DNA of 57,527 nucleotides from Streptomyces sp. GKU 895 (GCA_002027195.1 MWJO01000047.1:1-57527); one strand, 5' to 3'. Numbered from the stretch's first letter, positions 1 to 10,851 are shown. Numbers and translations are program-made. The notes: a model not told the origin generated them from the sequence alone.

Positions 1-8
1 ACCCACCG

Positions 9-102
9 CCACCGTCCAACCCGTTCACACACGCACGCCAACCGACGAACCCACCCCCACCGTCCGAACCGCTCACACGCGCGCACGCCAACCGACGAAC
101 CC
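9..102. repeat. Imperfect tandem repeat, two units of about 48-50 bp
   Basis: Two adjacent units share CCACCGTCC (9-17 and 57-65) and then GCACGCCAACCGACGAACCC (33-52 and 83-102), so the period is about 48-50 bp. The first 183 bases of the window contain no coding region I can support. The repeat may continue beyond the left edge. No function is evident. Confidence 0.5.
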
Positions 103-183
103 GCCGCCGTCGCCCGCCCCGGTCACGCATGCATCTGATCGGCGGCGCGCGGTGCCGTCGTCCGGGCCCTTCGTCGGCGTACG

Positions 184-696
184 TCATCGGCGCCGTCGGC
201 GGGGTGCCGGCTTCCTCGGGTCGGGGAGTGGGTCCTCGCGGCCGCCTGCCAGTCGGCGGCGCCACCACAGGTCGGCCTGCCACTGGCGCTCCGCGGCGAA
301 GGGGTCGGGGAGGGTGCGTCGCAGGTAGACGGCGTCCAAGTCGCTCACCACGCGCGAGAGTTCGGCGCGGGGTCGGGGAGGCAGCCGGGTGAGGACCTCG
401 TCCAGTACGTCGCGGGCGTGGCGGACGTCGTCGAAGGAGCAGCCGCGGCAGGAGCACTCCGCGTCCTGCGGGTAGCGGGGTCGTCGGCCCGCCGGTCGCA
501 GGAACTGGCGGTAGCGCCGCAGGGCCTGGTCGGTGGCGCCGGAGTACACGTAGTAGTCGGTCGGCAGCCCTTCAACGCGGGCTACGGCGAGGGTGGTTCG
601 GCTGGAGAGGCCGTGGATGCGGGCCGGGGGCAGGCCCCATCGCGGGGCACTTGAGGGTCGGGCGGCGCGCAGCGCGCCGGGGCGCCTACGCGGCAT
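184..696 (-). CDS. Hypothetical protein with a CxCxxC motif
   Basis: A 170-residue protein I do not recognise. The reading frame has good Streptomyces codon bias, and the middle part (DYYVYSGATDQALRRYRQFL, then DAECSCRGCSFDD) looks like a real folded protein. The CSCRGC cluster around residue 83 could bind a metal. Both ends are arginine- and proline-rich: the first 30 residues may be untranslated, and the tail is a basic stretch of RRRR type. There is no signal peptide or membrane segment. It stands alone, downstream of and on the same strand as the LPMO gene. The start is uncertain, and an internal start near the SRTTLAVARV segment is possible. Confidence 0.55.
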   Translation of the reverse strand: MPRRRPGALRAARPSSAPRWGLPPARIHGLSSRTTLAVARVEGLPTDYYVYSGATDQALRRYRQFLRPAGRRPRYPQDAECSCRGCSFDDVRHARDVLDEVLTRLPPRPRAELSRVVSDLDAVYLRRTLPDPFAAERQWQADLWWRRRLAGGREDPLPDPRKPAPRRRRR

Positions 697-821
697 CGCC
701 CTTTCGGGACGCGGCCGGCACGGTCATGCGGAGCGTGGACGTCATGCCCGCCATCATGTCATCGCCGACGGACCCGGTGAGCGGCGGCTCGTGGCCCACC
801 GGGTCCGCACGCCGGCCGGGG

Positions 822-1910
822 TTACCCGACGCGACAGGGCAACGTGGTCGCCGTATCACCGCCGGAGCCGGTCACGACGTACCCGAACGTCGCGCTCTTC
901 CCTGGGCTCAGGGACCCGTTCCAGTCGGCGTTGTGGACCATCACGTCCTGGCCCGTGTAGGTGGCGTTGCCGTTCCAGAGGCTGTCCACCTTCTGCCCGC
1001 TCGGGAGGGTCCAGTCGACCATCCAGCCGAGCATCGGGACGTCGCCCGAGTTGGTGACGGTCACCTCGGACTGGTAGCCGCCGCTCCAACTGCCGGTCGT
1101 CCTGCGGGTGGCGGTGCAGGTGCCGGGGACCGGTTCGGTCGGGTTGCCCGGTTCGTGGATGCCGGTCACCTCGCCGTGGCCGCCGTCGAAGACGACGTCG
1201 GAGCAGGAGTAGAAGGTCTCCGCGCTGTCCGAGCGCTGCCAGACCATGTAGATGATGTGGCGGCCCGACTTGTTGGACGGAAGCTGCCCGGTCCAGGAGT
1301 AGTTGGCGTCGACCGTGCCCGGACTGCCGTGGAGCGGCGGGTGGTCGACCGAGAGGAAGGGCCGGTCCTCGATGTCGTTCCAGGTGAGGGTCTTGGTCGG
1401 GTCGAAGCCGTCCTTGGTGACGTAGACGTAGAACCAGCCCGGGTGCGCGGCCCAGGCGTTGTAGGAGAAGTCGACGGTCGCGCCCGAGGTGAGGTGGGTC
1501 AACGGCCAGTCGTTGCGGGGGGCGTTGAAGCCGGTGAAGTTGGTGTTGCCGCCGCTGCACAGCTGGCCGTCCGGTACGAAGCCGCGGGTGCGGCCGGCGC
1601 CGTCCGAGCGGAGCACCGAGAACCAGTTGTAGAACGGCGTGGTGCCGCTGACGGCCTGCGCGTTCTTGCAGGCCGGGTTGACCGGCTTGATCTCACCTGT
1701 GTCGGTCAGCGCGTCCTGCCAGCACAGGAAGGTACGGCTGGCGGGCTTCATCGGGGTGCCGTGGGCCTCCGCCTGCCCGCTGGTCGTGACGACCAGGGCG
1801 ACCGCGGGGATGGTGGCGAGCAGCGAGACCAGGACGAGGAAGAGGGCTCTGGCGCGAGTCGGGAGCACTAATCGGCGACCCGGGGACGCCGCTGATTTTG
1901 TCAGGATCAT
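822..1910 (-). CDS. Secreted AA10 lytic polysaccharide monooxygenase with C-terminal CBM2
   Basis: A copper enzyme that oxidatively cleaves crystalline cellulose or chitin outside the cell. The 362-residue product has a signal peptide of about 49 residues with a hydrophobic core (ALFLVLVSLLATIPAVALVV) and cleavage after AEA. This exposes His50 (HGTPMKPASR) as the mature N-terminal histidine-brace ligand; the second copper histidine is probably the one in AAHPGWFYVYV. The AA10 domain runs to about residue 245. After a short PTEPVPG linker comes a CBM2 domain (CTATRRTTGSWSGGY to the C-terminal cysteine), with W residues for cellulose binding. The ATG at 1910 is preferred because it gives a complete signal peptide; the reading frame is open further upstream, but that part crosses the CebR box. 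The CebR operator about 100 bp upstream suggests cellulose rather than chitin as the physiological cue. Confidence 0.93.
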   Translation of the reverse strand: MILTKSAASPGRRLVLPTRARALFLVLVSLLATIPAVALVVTTSGQAEAHGTPMKPASRTFLCWQDALTDTGEIKPVNPACKNAQAVSGTTPFYNWFSVLRSDGAGRTRGFVPDGQLCSGGNTNFTGFNAPRNDWPLTHLTSGATVDFSYNAWAAHPGWFYVYVTKDGFDPTKTLTWNDIEDRPFLSVDHPPLHGSPGTVDANYSWTGQLPSNKSGRHIIYMVWQRSDSAETFYSCSDVVFDGGHGEVTGIHEPGNPTEPVPGTCTATRRTTGSWSGGYQSEVTVTNSGDVPMLGWMVDWTLPSGQKVDSLWNGNATYTGQDVMVHNADWNGSLSPGKSATFGYVVTGSGGDTATTLPCRVG

Positions 1911-2009
1911 GACAGTCCAGTCCGTTCCTTGAGGTACGGGCCGTGCGGATGCGTGTACGGAGGGGCGGGGTGGGTGGTCCCCCTTCGGATGGGTTCCGGT
2001 CCATCCGCA

Positions 2010-2023
2010 TGGGAGCGCTCCCA
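2010..2023. promoter_or_regulatory. CebR-type operator upstream of the LPMO gene
   Basis: The perfect 14-bp palindrome TGGGAGCGCTCCCA is the consensus box for CebR, the LacI-family cello-oligosaccharide-responsive repressor of Streptomyces cellulolytic genes. It lies 100 bp upstream of the LPMO start. The rest of the 1911-2261 interval holds no gene I can support. Confidence 0.88.
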
Positions 2024-2261
2024 CCCCGCCTGTGGCGGAAGTTAGCGCGAATAGGGGCGGGTGTAAACGGTTGGCGCAGGAGGGTTGTCCGAAGATGTGG
2101 CACCACTCTGCGCGTGACGGCTCGCGTGGCGCGCAGAACGCCGCCGCAACCGAGCCGTACGAGGTCGCGGCCGACACCACGACGAACTCGTCACCGAACT
2201 GCCGTTCCCCGTCGAGATCGGCCTCGACGCGCTCCTCGGCTGCTGACCCCGCCGACGCGGG

Positions 2262-2852
2262 TCACACGGGATACGCCCCCTGAAAGGCGAGCCGTGCCTC
2301 CGCCCCCTCCCCCACGGCCGTCAGCAGGTCGTCGAGGTCGAGGAACTCCTCCCACGCCGTCCGCCCGCTCGCCTCGGCCAGCGCCCCGACCACCAGGTCC
2401 TCCAGCTCCGCGACGCGCTTGTTCTTCCACGCCTTGTCGGCGAGGCTGACCAGCAGATCCTCGATCGTCACGTCCGGCGCGGTCCAGCTCGCGTGGGTGG
2501 CGGCGAAGCGGGCCAGGTGCGGGGCGATGCCGTGGCCCAACAGCAGGTCACGACCGGCGACTTCGTGCGCCGAACCGGGGCCGGAGAGTTCCGTGGTGTG
2601 CGCTGTCTTGCCTATGTCGTGCGTGGCCGCGCCGAACAGCACCGCCTCGCGGTCGAGCGGGAGTTGAGGATGCTGCCGCGTCACCCACTCCACGAGGTCG
2701 TACGCCACGTCGTGCACCGCCCTCAGATGCGCGGCCAGTCGCGGCGGCGCGTCCAGCTCGCGCAGCAGCTCCGCCGCCGGGTCCGGCAGCGGGCGGAGGG
2801 GTGGGTCGCCGGGGTCGTGCAGGGCGCGGTGGAGAAGGGTCGGGGCGGTCAC
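2262..2852 (-). CDS. HD-domain phosphohydrolase family protein
   Basis: A soluble 196-residue protein of the HD metal-dependent phosphohydrolase superfamily. It carries the diagnostic HDIGK motif (FGAATHDIGKTAHTTE) and upstream histidines (AHLRAVHDVAYDLVEW) suited to a metal site; substrate unknown. The GTG at 2852 (VTAPTLLHRAL) is chosen because upstream residues in the same frame are translated from a 15-bp tandem repeat and look non-coding. It is followed by the LPMO promoter region and preceded by the histidine kinase gene on the same strand with a 185-bp gap, so it is probably a separate transcript. Function beyond the HD fold is not inferable. Confidence 0.8.
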   Translation of the reverse strand: MTAPTLLHRALHDPGDPPLRPLPDPAAELLRELDAPPRLAAHLRAVHDVAYDLVEWVTRQHPQLPLDREAVLFGAATHDIGKTAHTTELSGPGSAHEVAGRDLLLGHGIAPHLARFAATHASWTAPDVTIEDLLVSLADKAWKNKRVAELEDLVVGALAEASGRTAWEEFLDLDDLLTAVGEGAEARLAFQGAYPV

Positions 2853-2925
2853 GCGGAAAGGGTACGGCGATCGCCGACGCCGTGCGGGCGGCCTCGGGTT
2901 CGACGTCGTGCGTCCCGAAACCGTT

Positions 2926-2985
2926 CGTCTCGGCATCGTTCGCCTCGGCATCGTTCGCCTCGGCATCGTGCGTCTCGATATCGCC
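2926..2985. repeat. Four 15-bp tandem repeat units
   Basis: Units CGTCTCGGCATCGTT, CGCCTCGGCATCGTT, CGCCTCGGCATCGTG and CGTCTCGATATCGCC lie head to tail between the HD gene start and the histidine kinase stop. The third-codon-like period is open in several frames, but none has convincing coding character. Confidence 0.7.
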
Positions 2986-3037
2986 GTAGGACCACGGCAG
3001 TTCAGGCGGGCGGCCGTGCGGCACGAGCGACCGCGTC

Positions 3038-4525
3038 TCATCGAGCCCTGGCCCCCTCCCCCGACAGCGCCAGCGGAGTCTGTGGCGCCAACGGCAGTCG
3101 TACCGTGAACTCCGTGCGTCCCGGCGTGCTTTCGACGTCGATGCGCCCGCCGTGTGCCGCCGTGATCGCCGCGACGATCGCCAGCCCGAGCCCCGAACCG
3201 CCCTCCAGCCCACCTGCCCTGGTGCGGGACGCGTCGGCTCGGGTGAAGCGTTCGAAGACCGTGGGGAGCAGGGCGGGCGGGATGCCGGGGCCGTTGTCGC
3301 GGACGCGGACGGCGCAGTGGGCGCCCCTGGTGTCGACGACCGCGACGACCCTCGTGCCCGGCGGCGTGTGCACGCGAGCGTTGGCCAGGAGGTTGGCGAC
3401 CACCTGGTGCAGACGGGCCTCGTCGCCGGTCACCAACGGCTCCGCGTCCAGGGTGAGTTCAAGCTGCCAGTCATGGCTGTCGCCCGCGGCCCGCGCGTCC
3501 CACACCGCCTCCGCGACCAGCGCCGCGACATCGACCTCGGCGGACTGCAGCGGGCGGCCCTCGTCCAGGCGGGCCAGCAGCAACAGGTCCTCCACCAGGA
3601 CCGTCATCCGTGCCGACTCGGCCGAGACGCGCCGCCAGGCCGTGCCGGGTTCGATGCGGTCGGTGCCGCGGTTCATGAGCTCGGCGTAGCCCGCGATCGA
3701 GGCGAGCGGTGTGCGCAGTTCGTGGCTGGCGTCGGAGAGGAAGCGGCGCATGCGTTCCTCGGTGCGCAGGCGTTCGGTCAGCGACGACTCGACATGGTCG
3801 ATCATGCGGTTGAGGGCGGCGCCGACCTGACCGGCCTCGCTGTCGGGGTCGGTGTCGCGTTCGGGGACGCGGGTGAGGTCGCCCACCCGGCCGCTGCCCA
3901 GCGGGGCACGGGAGACCTCGACCGCGGTCCCGGCGACGCGGCCGAGGGGGCGCAGCTGACGGCGGATGACCACCGCGCACACGCATCCGGCGGCGCTGAG
4001 CCCGACCGCCGCGATGACCGCCTCCGCGAGGACCATCCCCCGGATCATCTGCCGCACGTCGTCCATCGGGAGACCGACGAGGACCCGGATGCCGTCGCGG
4101 TCGAGGGCGGTGATCCGGTACGTGCCGAGGCCGGGCACCGTCCGGGTGTGCATCGACCCGTCGGCCTCGATGTCCGCGAGGGCGGCGCGCTGTTCGGTGG
4201 TGAGCCGCCGGGCCGTGTTCTCCCGCGCCACGACCGCCGCGCTGACGATGTCGCCGTCGGCGTCGAGCCGCGCGGCCACCATGCCGGTCGGGTGGCCCTG
4301 TTCGTGCAGGAAGCCGAGGTCGGCGGTGAGCCGGGGTTGCAGCGCCGCGCCGCCCAGGCAGCGCTCGACGGCGTCGCCGACGCGGTCGTCCAAGTTGCCG
4401 TACAGATAGGCGCGTTGGACGAACACGGTGGTGAGCGCCATCGCCGCGCACACGGCGACCAGGGCGAGGGAGATGAACAGCAGCAGGCGCGAGCGCATCG
4501 AGCGCAGTCGCCGCCGGGCGGTCAT
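3038..4525 (-). CDS. Two-component sensor histidine kinase
   Basis: A membrane histidine kinase of 495 residues. Transmembrane helix 1 is about residues 13-35, an extracytoplasmic sensor of about 125 residues follows, helix 2 is about 163-187, and HAMP runs to about 245. The HisKA box is SDASHELRTPL with the phospho-accepting His268. The HATPase domain has an N box (VVANLLANARVHTP), a G1 box (DNGPGIP, about 410) and a G2 box (GGSGLGL, about 443). The ATG start overlaps the TGA of the response regulator gene (ATGA), so the pair is translationally coupled. The sensed signal is unknown. It probably autophosphorylates and transfers to the upstream OmpR-family regulator, although that gene is frameshifted as read here. 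Confidence 0.93.
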   Translation of the reverse strand: MTARRRLRSMRSRLLLFISLALVAVCAAMALTTVFVQRAYLYGNLDDRVGDAVERCLGGAALQPRLTADLGFLHEQGHPTGMVAARLDADGDIVSAAVVARENTARRLTTEQRAALADIEADGSMHTRTVPGLGTYRITALDRDGIRVLVGLPMDDVRQMIRGMVLAEAVIAAVGLSAAGCVCAVVIRRQLRPLGRVAGTAVEVSRAPLGSGRVGDLTRVPERDTDPDSEAGQVGAALNRMIDHVESSLTERLRTEERMRRFLSDASHELRTPLASIAGYAELMNRGTDRIEPGTAWRRVSAESARMTVLVEDLLLLARLDEGRPLQSAEVDVAALVAEAVWDARAAGDSHDWQLELTLDAEPLVTGDEARLHQVVANLLANARVHTPPGTRVVAVVDTRGAHCAVRVRDNGPGIPPALLPTVFERFTRADASRTRAGGLEGGSGLGLAIVAAITAAHGGRIDVESTPGRTEFTVRLPLAPQTPLALSGEGARAR

Positions 4526-5246
4526 CTGCCGTCCTCCGCCGGCCTGATGGCGTAGCCGAGGCCGCGCACGGTGTGGATCATCGGCGCCCGGCCGCGGTCG
4601 ATCTTGCGGCGGAGGCTGGAGATGTACACCTCGACGAGGTTGCCGCCGCCGTCGAAGGAGCTGCTCCAGACGTGGTCGATGATCTGCGCCTTGCTCAGCA
4701 CCTGCCGCGGATGGTCCATCAGCAGGCTGAGCAGGTCGAACTCCTTGGCGGTGAGGTGGATCGGCGTGGCCGCGCGGTGCACCTCGCGGGTCTCCTCGGT
4801 GAGGACCAGGTCGCCGAGGACCCGTACGGCCGGGTCGGCGCCGGTGTGCCGGGCGTCCGCCCGGCGCAGCAGTCCGCGCAGCCGCAGTACGACCTCCTCC
4901 AGGGAAAACGGCTTGGTGACGTAGTCGTCGGCGCCGGCGCCGAGCCCGTCGAGCCGGTGCTCCAGGGTGTCGCGCGCGGTGAGCATGAGGACGGCAGCCG
5001 CGGATTCTCGTACCGCAGGCGGCGCAGCACCTGGAGGCCGTCGAGGTCGGGGAGCATCCCGTCGAGCACGACGGCGTGCGGGGCGCAGCCGCGGGCGGCC
5101 TTCAGCGCGCTCTGTCCGTCCGCCGCCGGGTAGGCCCGCCAGCCCGCCTCCTCGACGGCCACGGAGAGCACGTCGGTGAGTGCGGGCTCGTCGTCGACGA
5201 TGAGCACGCGGACGCGGCCTTTGCGGTACCCAGGGGTGCCAGTCAT
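4522..5246 (-). pseudogene. OmpR-family response regulator, frameshifted
   Basis: Two overlapping frames encode consecutive parts of one regulator. Residues 1-85 (VRVLIVDDEPALTDVL, phospho-acceptor VLDGML at about Asp62) form the first half of the receiver domain. The other frame continues with MLTARDTLEHRLDGLGAGADDYVTKPF and an OmpR winged-helix domain (LTAKEFDLLSLLMDHP, SSLRRKID, HTVRGLGYAIR). The break is near 4992, where the coding strand reads CTGCCGTCCTC; restoring one G (CTGCCGGTCCTC) gives LPVLMLTAR and a normal product of about 241 residues. The length is one base short of a multiple of three. It is coupled to the kinase by ATGA. This is a sequence error or a recent mutation; the rest of the gene shows no decay. 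Confidence 0.85.
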
Positions 5247-5326
5247 GTCCCGATTCTGTCCCCGTGAGCTGGGGGAATCCTGTGTTCAGCCTGAGGACCG
5301 GCGATGGGCGGGCGTCCGTGAACTGC

Positions 5327-5365
5327 CGAGGGCCGCACCCCTGGTGACCAGGGGTGCGGCCCTCG
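5327..5365. terminator. Rho-independent-type hairpin after acnA
   Basis: A perfect 18-bp stem (CGAGGGCCGCACCCCTGG paired with its complement) with a 3-base loop lies just beyond the acnA stop. There is no T-tract, as is usual in Streptomyces. It may also shield acnA from the promoter region of the two-component genes. Confidence 0.85.
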
Positions 5366-5383
5366 AGTGCCGTACTGAGCCGC

Positions 5384-8101
<2,718 letters not shown>

Positions 8102-8169
8102 GACAGTCTCCTTCATTGATGTGCGCGTTCCCACCGCATCCTGCCGCCACGACGACTTGGCCGATCCGC

Positions 8170-8188
8170 TAAGGTCAGGCTAAGTTAG
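8170..8188. promoter_or_regulatory. Candidate iron box (DmdR/IdeR type) upstream of acnA
   Basis: TAAGGTCAGGCTAAGTTAG matches the iron-regulator consensus TTAGGTTAGGCTAACCTAA at 14 of 19 positions. It overlaps a weaker second match (TTAGGTAACCCTAACC, from 8185). It sits 69 bp upstream of the acnA start. Iron-dependent regulation of aconitase is well known in actinobacteria, but this site is inferred. Confidence 0.5.
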
Positions 8189-8233
8189 GTAACCCTAACC
8201 AGGGGTGGCGGCTGCGGTACGCCTCGGCAGATA

Positions 8234-8249
8234 TCTCGATGTCGAGATA
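8234..8249. promoter_or_regulatory. Palindromic operator ATCTC-N6-GAGAT, copy 1
   Basis: ATCTCGATGTCGAGAT extends to an 18-bp near-perfect palindrome with flanking T and A (8233-8250). It lies between acnA and the divergent hypothetical gene. The same half-sites with the same 6-bp spacer recur at 9275-9290, in front of the HTH-MurA-like gene, so both may be bound by the same regulator. Confidence 0.6.
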
Positions 8250-8325
8250 ACTCTAGTACATGGGGTCGGACAGGTCATGCCCGGCCTCCGTTTGTGACGC
8301 CCCACACGACCTCTAGGCTCACCGT

Positions 8326-8391
8326 GTGATTATCCGGCGGGACGGCCCCTTCGGCGCGGGCAGACCCAAGCGCGTGGGGGACGACTCGTGA
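8326..8391 (+). CDS. Possible 21-codon leader ORF coupled to the next gene
   Basis: A GTG-initiated frame (VIIRRDGPFGAGRPKRVGDDS) whose TGA overlaps the GTG start of the downstream gene (GTGA). It would follow a TAGGCT element closely, which fits leaderless transcription. Only the start, stop and overlap support it; it may not be translated. Confidence 0.25.
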   Translation: MIIRRDGPFGAGRPKRVGDDS

Positions 8392-8996
8392 GCCGTGCCG
8401 AGTGGGTCGTCCGGCACCTGCCCGAGATGACGGCCGGACTCCGGCCCGCGCTGCGCGCCCACCTCATCCACACCCTGCGTCCGGACGACCTCACGGCCGC
8501 GGCCGCCATCGACGCCACCGCCCACCCGACCGGCCTGCACCTGCACGACGTCTCCCGGGACGGCATCCCGTACGTCGGCATCGAGTTGGCGGGCGACCTC
8601 GGTGCGCTCCTGCACGGCTCGCGGGTCGTCGCGTTCGGCGACACGGCGGTCGCCGCACGGCGCCGGCTCGCTGAAGAGGACGCCACCGGCAGCCGTACCG
8701 GCCTCGACGAGGTGCTCATCGGGCACTGGAGCAGCGCCCCGTACGACTACGGCGTCATGGAGACGTCCGAGTGCGAACTGCGGGCCGACGGCACCGGGTG
8801 GAGCCTGCTGGCGCATCTCGGCGGGGAGTGGGTGACGTGGCTGACCTGGCGGTGCCCGTCGCCGGGGCTGCTGGAGTTGCGGACGGAGGGCGGCCAGGCG
8901 TCACGGCACCGGTACGTCGTCACAGCCGCCCCGGTGACATCGGTCACCTTCGAGGAGCCGGTCGAGCTCTGCCATCAGTACGCCAAGTCGGGGTAA
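8388..8996 (+). CDS. Hypothetical protein
   Basis: A soluble protein of 202 residues that I do not recognise. No signal peptide, membrane helix or known catalytic motif is visible. The sequence is balanced and well folded in appearance (SRAEWVVRHLPEMTAGLRP; later GGEWVTWLTWRCPSPGLLELRTEGG), with a tryptophan-rich beta-like centre. The GTG start overlaps the stop of the small leader frame. It is divergent from acnA and shares its regulatory region, and it is followed after 41 bp by the DUF4236 gene. Confidence 0.75.
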   Translation: MSRAEWVVRHLPEMTAGLRPALRAHLIHTLRPDDLTAAAAIDATAHPTGLHLHDVSRDGIPYVGIELAGDLGALLHGSRVVAFGDTAVAARRRLAEEDATGSRTGLDEVLIGHWSSAPYDYGVMETSECELRADGTGWSLLAHLGGEWVTWLTWRCPSPGLLELRTEGGQASRHRYVVTAAPVTSVTFEEPVELCHQYAKSG

Positions 8997-9037
8997 CCGA
9001 CAGGTACGTTCCCAGACCCCCGGAAGGAGGCGTACGC

Positions 9038-9238
9038 ATGCCCCTGACGTTCCGCAAGAGTTTCCGCATCCTGCCCGGCGTACGACTGAACATCAACCGG
9101 CACTCCTGGTCCATCACCACCGGCGGCGGAAAGAACGGTCCGCGCCACACTCACAGCAGCACCGGACGTCGTACGACATCGGTCGATTTGCCCGGACCTT
9201 TCGGATGGCGTCGCACCCGTACCCATAAGCGGCATTGA
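9038..9238 (+). CDS. DUF4236 domain protein
   Basis: A 66-residue protein that begins MPLTFRKSFRILPGVRLNIN, the typical opening of the DUF4236 family (FRKSFKIAPGVRLN...). A glycine-rich beta segment follows (SITTGGGKNG), then a TTSVDLPGPFGW segment, as in the family. The ATG at 9038 has a good AAGGAGG-like site upstream. The function of the family is unknown. It lies between the hypothetical gene and the HTH-MurA-like gene, on the same strand. Confidence 0.82.
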   Translation: MPLTFRKSFRILPGVRLNINRHSWSITTGGGKNGPRHTHSSTGRRTTSVDLPGPFGWRRTRTHKRH

Positions 9239-9274
9239 CGGGCCATCACCCGAATGGCCCCATCAGGATGTGCC

Positions 9275-9290
9275 ATCTCATATCTGAGAT
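9275..9290. promoter_or_regulatory. Palindromic operator ATCTC-N6-GAGAT, copy 2
   Basis: ATCTCATATCTGAGAT lies 12 bp upstream of the HTH-MurA-like start, so it would overlap the core promoter of a nearly leaderless transcript. It has the same half-sites and spacer as the palindrome at 8234-8249. Autoregulation by the HTH domain of the downstream protein is an attractive inference. Confidence 0.6.
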
Positions 9291-9302
9291 AGCCTCAACC
9301 TC

Positions 9303-10832
9303 ATGGCAGACGATTACCTCGTACGCATCGGCAAGCTCATCCGTGACGCCCGTCAACACCGTGGCTGGACACAGTCGCAGCTCGCGGAGGCGCTCGGCAC
9401 CAGCCAGAGCGCCGTCAACCGCATCGAGCGCGGCAACCAGAACATCAGCCTTGAGATGATCGCTCGAATCGGTGAAGCCCTGGAGAGCGAGATCGTCTCC
9501 CTGGGCTACGCGGGCCCGATGCATCTGCGAGTCGTCGGCGGGCGCCGGCTGTCCGGCGCCATCGACGTCAAGACCAGCAAGAACGCGTGCGTGGCACTGC
9601 TGTGCGCCTCTCTGCTCAACAAGGGGCGCACAGTGCTGCGCCGGGTCGCTCGCATCGAGGAGGTCTACCGCCTGCTGGAGGTGCTCAACTCCATCGGCGT
9701 GCGCACCCGCTGGATCAACGAGGGCGTCGACCTGGAGATCGTGCCGCCCGCCCAGCTGGACATGGCCGCGATCGACGCGGAGGCGGCCCGCCGCACCCGC
9801 TCGATCATCATGTTCCTCGGCCCGCTGCTGCACCGCATGGACGCCTTCAAACTGCCGTACGCCGGTGGCTGCGACCTCGGGACGCGGACCATCGAGCCGC
9901 ACATGATCGCGCTGCGCCGCTTCGGCCTCGACATCGCGGCGACCGAGGGGCTCTACCACGCCCAGGTGGACCGCTCGATCTCGCCGGACCGCCCGATCGT
10001 GCTGACCGAGCGCGGCGACACCGTGACCGAGAACGCGCTGCTGGCCGCCGCGCGGCACGACGGCGTCACGGTCATCCGCAACGCCTCCTCCAACTACATG
10101 GTCCAGGACCTCTGCTTCTTCCTGGAGGCGCTCGGCGTCAAGGTCGAGGGCATCGGAACCACCACCCTCACCGTGCACGGCATGCCGACCATCGACGTGG
10201 ACGTCGACTACTCCCCCTCCGAGGACCCGGTCGAGGCGATGAGCCTGCTGGCCGCCGCGGTGGTCACTGAGTCGGAGCTGACGGTCCGCCGGGTGCCCAT
10301 CGAGTTCCTGGAGATCGAGCTCGCGGTCCTGGAGGAGATGGGCCTCGACCACGACCGCACGCCGGAGTACTCCGCCGACAACGGCCGTACCCGCCTGGTC
10401 GACCTGACGGTCCGCCCGAGCAAGCTCGAAGCGCCGATCGACAAGATCCACCCGATGCCGTTCCCGGGCCTGAACATCGACAACGTCCCGTTCTTCGCGG
10501 CCATCGCGGCCTCCGCGCAGGGCAAGACGCTGATCCACGACTGGGTCTACGACAACCGTGCGATCTACCTGACGGACCTCAACCGTCTCGGCGGCCGGCT
10601 CCAGTTGCTGGACCCGCACCGCGTGCTGGTCGAGGGCCCGACCCGCTGGCGCGCCGCCGAGATGATGTGCCCGCCGGCGCTCCGCCCCGCCGTGGTCGTC
10701 CTGCTGGCGATGATGGCGGCGGAGGGCACGTCCGTGCTGCGGAACGTGTACGTCATCAACCGGGGTTACGAGGACCTCGCCGAGCGGCTCAACAGCATCG
10801 GGGCGCAGATCGAGATCTTCCGCGACATCTGA
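9303..10832 (+). CDS. XRE-family HTH domain fused to a MurA-like enolpyruvyl transferase
   Basis: A 509-residue fusion. Residues 7-62 form a Cro/CI-type helix-turn-helix (WTQSQLAEALGTSQSAVNRIERG). Residues 73-509 are homologous to UDP-GlcNAc 1-carboxyvinyltransferase (MurA). MurA catalytic positions look kept: Lys-Asn in KTSKNA (about 93), Arg in RRTRSI (about 166), the Cys in AGGCDLG (Cys190), Arg195, Asp in FPGLNIDN, Arg in YDNRAIY, and Arg in LRPAVVV. The loop that contacts the UDP part in classical MurA (ARPVDLH) is instead TRTIEPH, so substrate preference may differ or the domain may act as a sensor. It could be a second peptidoglycan-precursor enzyme, a regulator that binds DNA in response to PEP or a UDP-sugar, or both. 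A terminator follows. Confidence 0.9.
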   Translation: MADDYLVRIGKLIRDARQHRGWTQSQLAEALGTSQSAVNRIERGNQNISLEMIARIGEALESEIVSLGYAGPMHLRVVGGRRLSGAIDVKTSKNACVALLCASLLNKGRTVLRRVARIEEVYRLLEVLNSIGVRTRWINEGVDLEIVPPAQLDMAAIDAEAARRTRSIIMFLGPLLHRMDAFKLPYAGGCDLGTRTIEPHMIALRRFGLDIAATEGLYHAQVDRSISPDRPIVLTERGDTVTENALLAAARHDGVTVIRNASSNYMVQDLCFFLEALGVKVEGIGTTTLTVHGMPTIDVDVDYSPSEDPVEAMSLLAAAVVTESELTVRRVPIEFLEIELAVLEEMGLDHDRTPEYSADNGRTRLVDLTVRPSKLEAPIDKIHPMPFPGLNIDNVPFFAAIAASAQGKTLIHDWVYDNRAIYLTDLNRLGGRLQLLDPHRVLVEGPTRWRAAEMMCPPALRPAVVVLLAMMAAEGTSVLRNVYVINRGYEDLAERLNSIGAQIEIFRDI

Positions 10833-10851
10833 GTCGCACCGAGAACCACCG

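Noticed and set aside
1911..2180. N-terminal extension of the LPMO frame
   Set aside because: It would run through the CebR operator and promoter and would bury the signal peptide.
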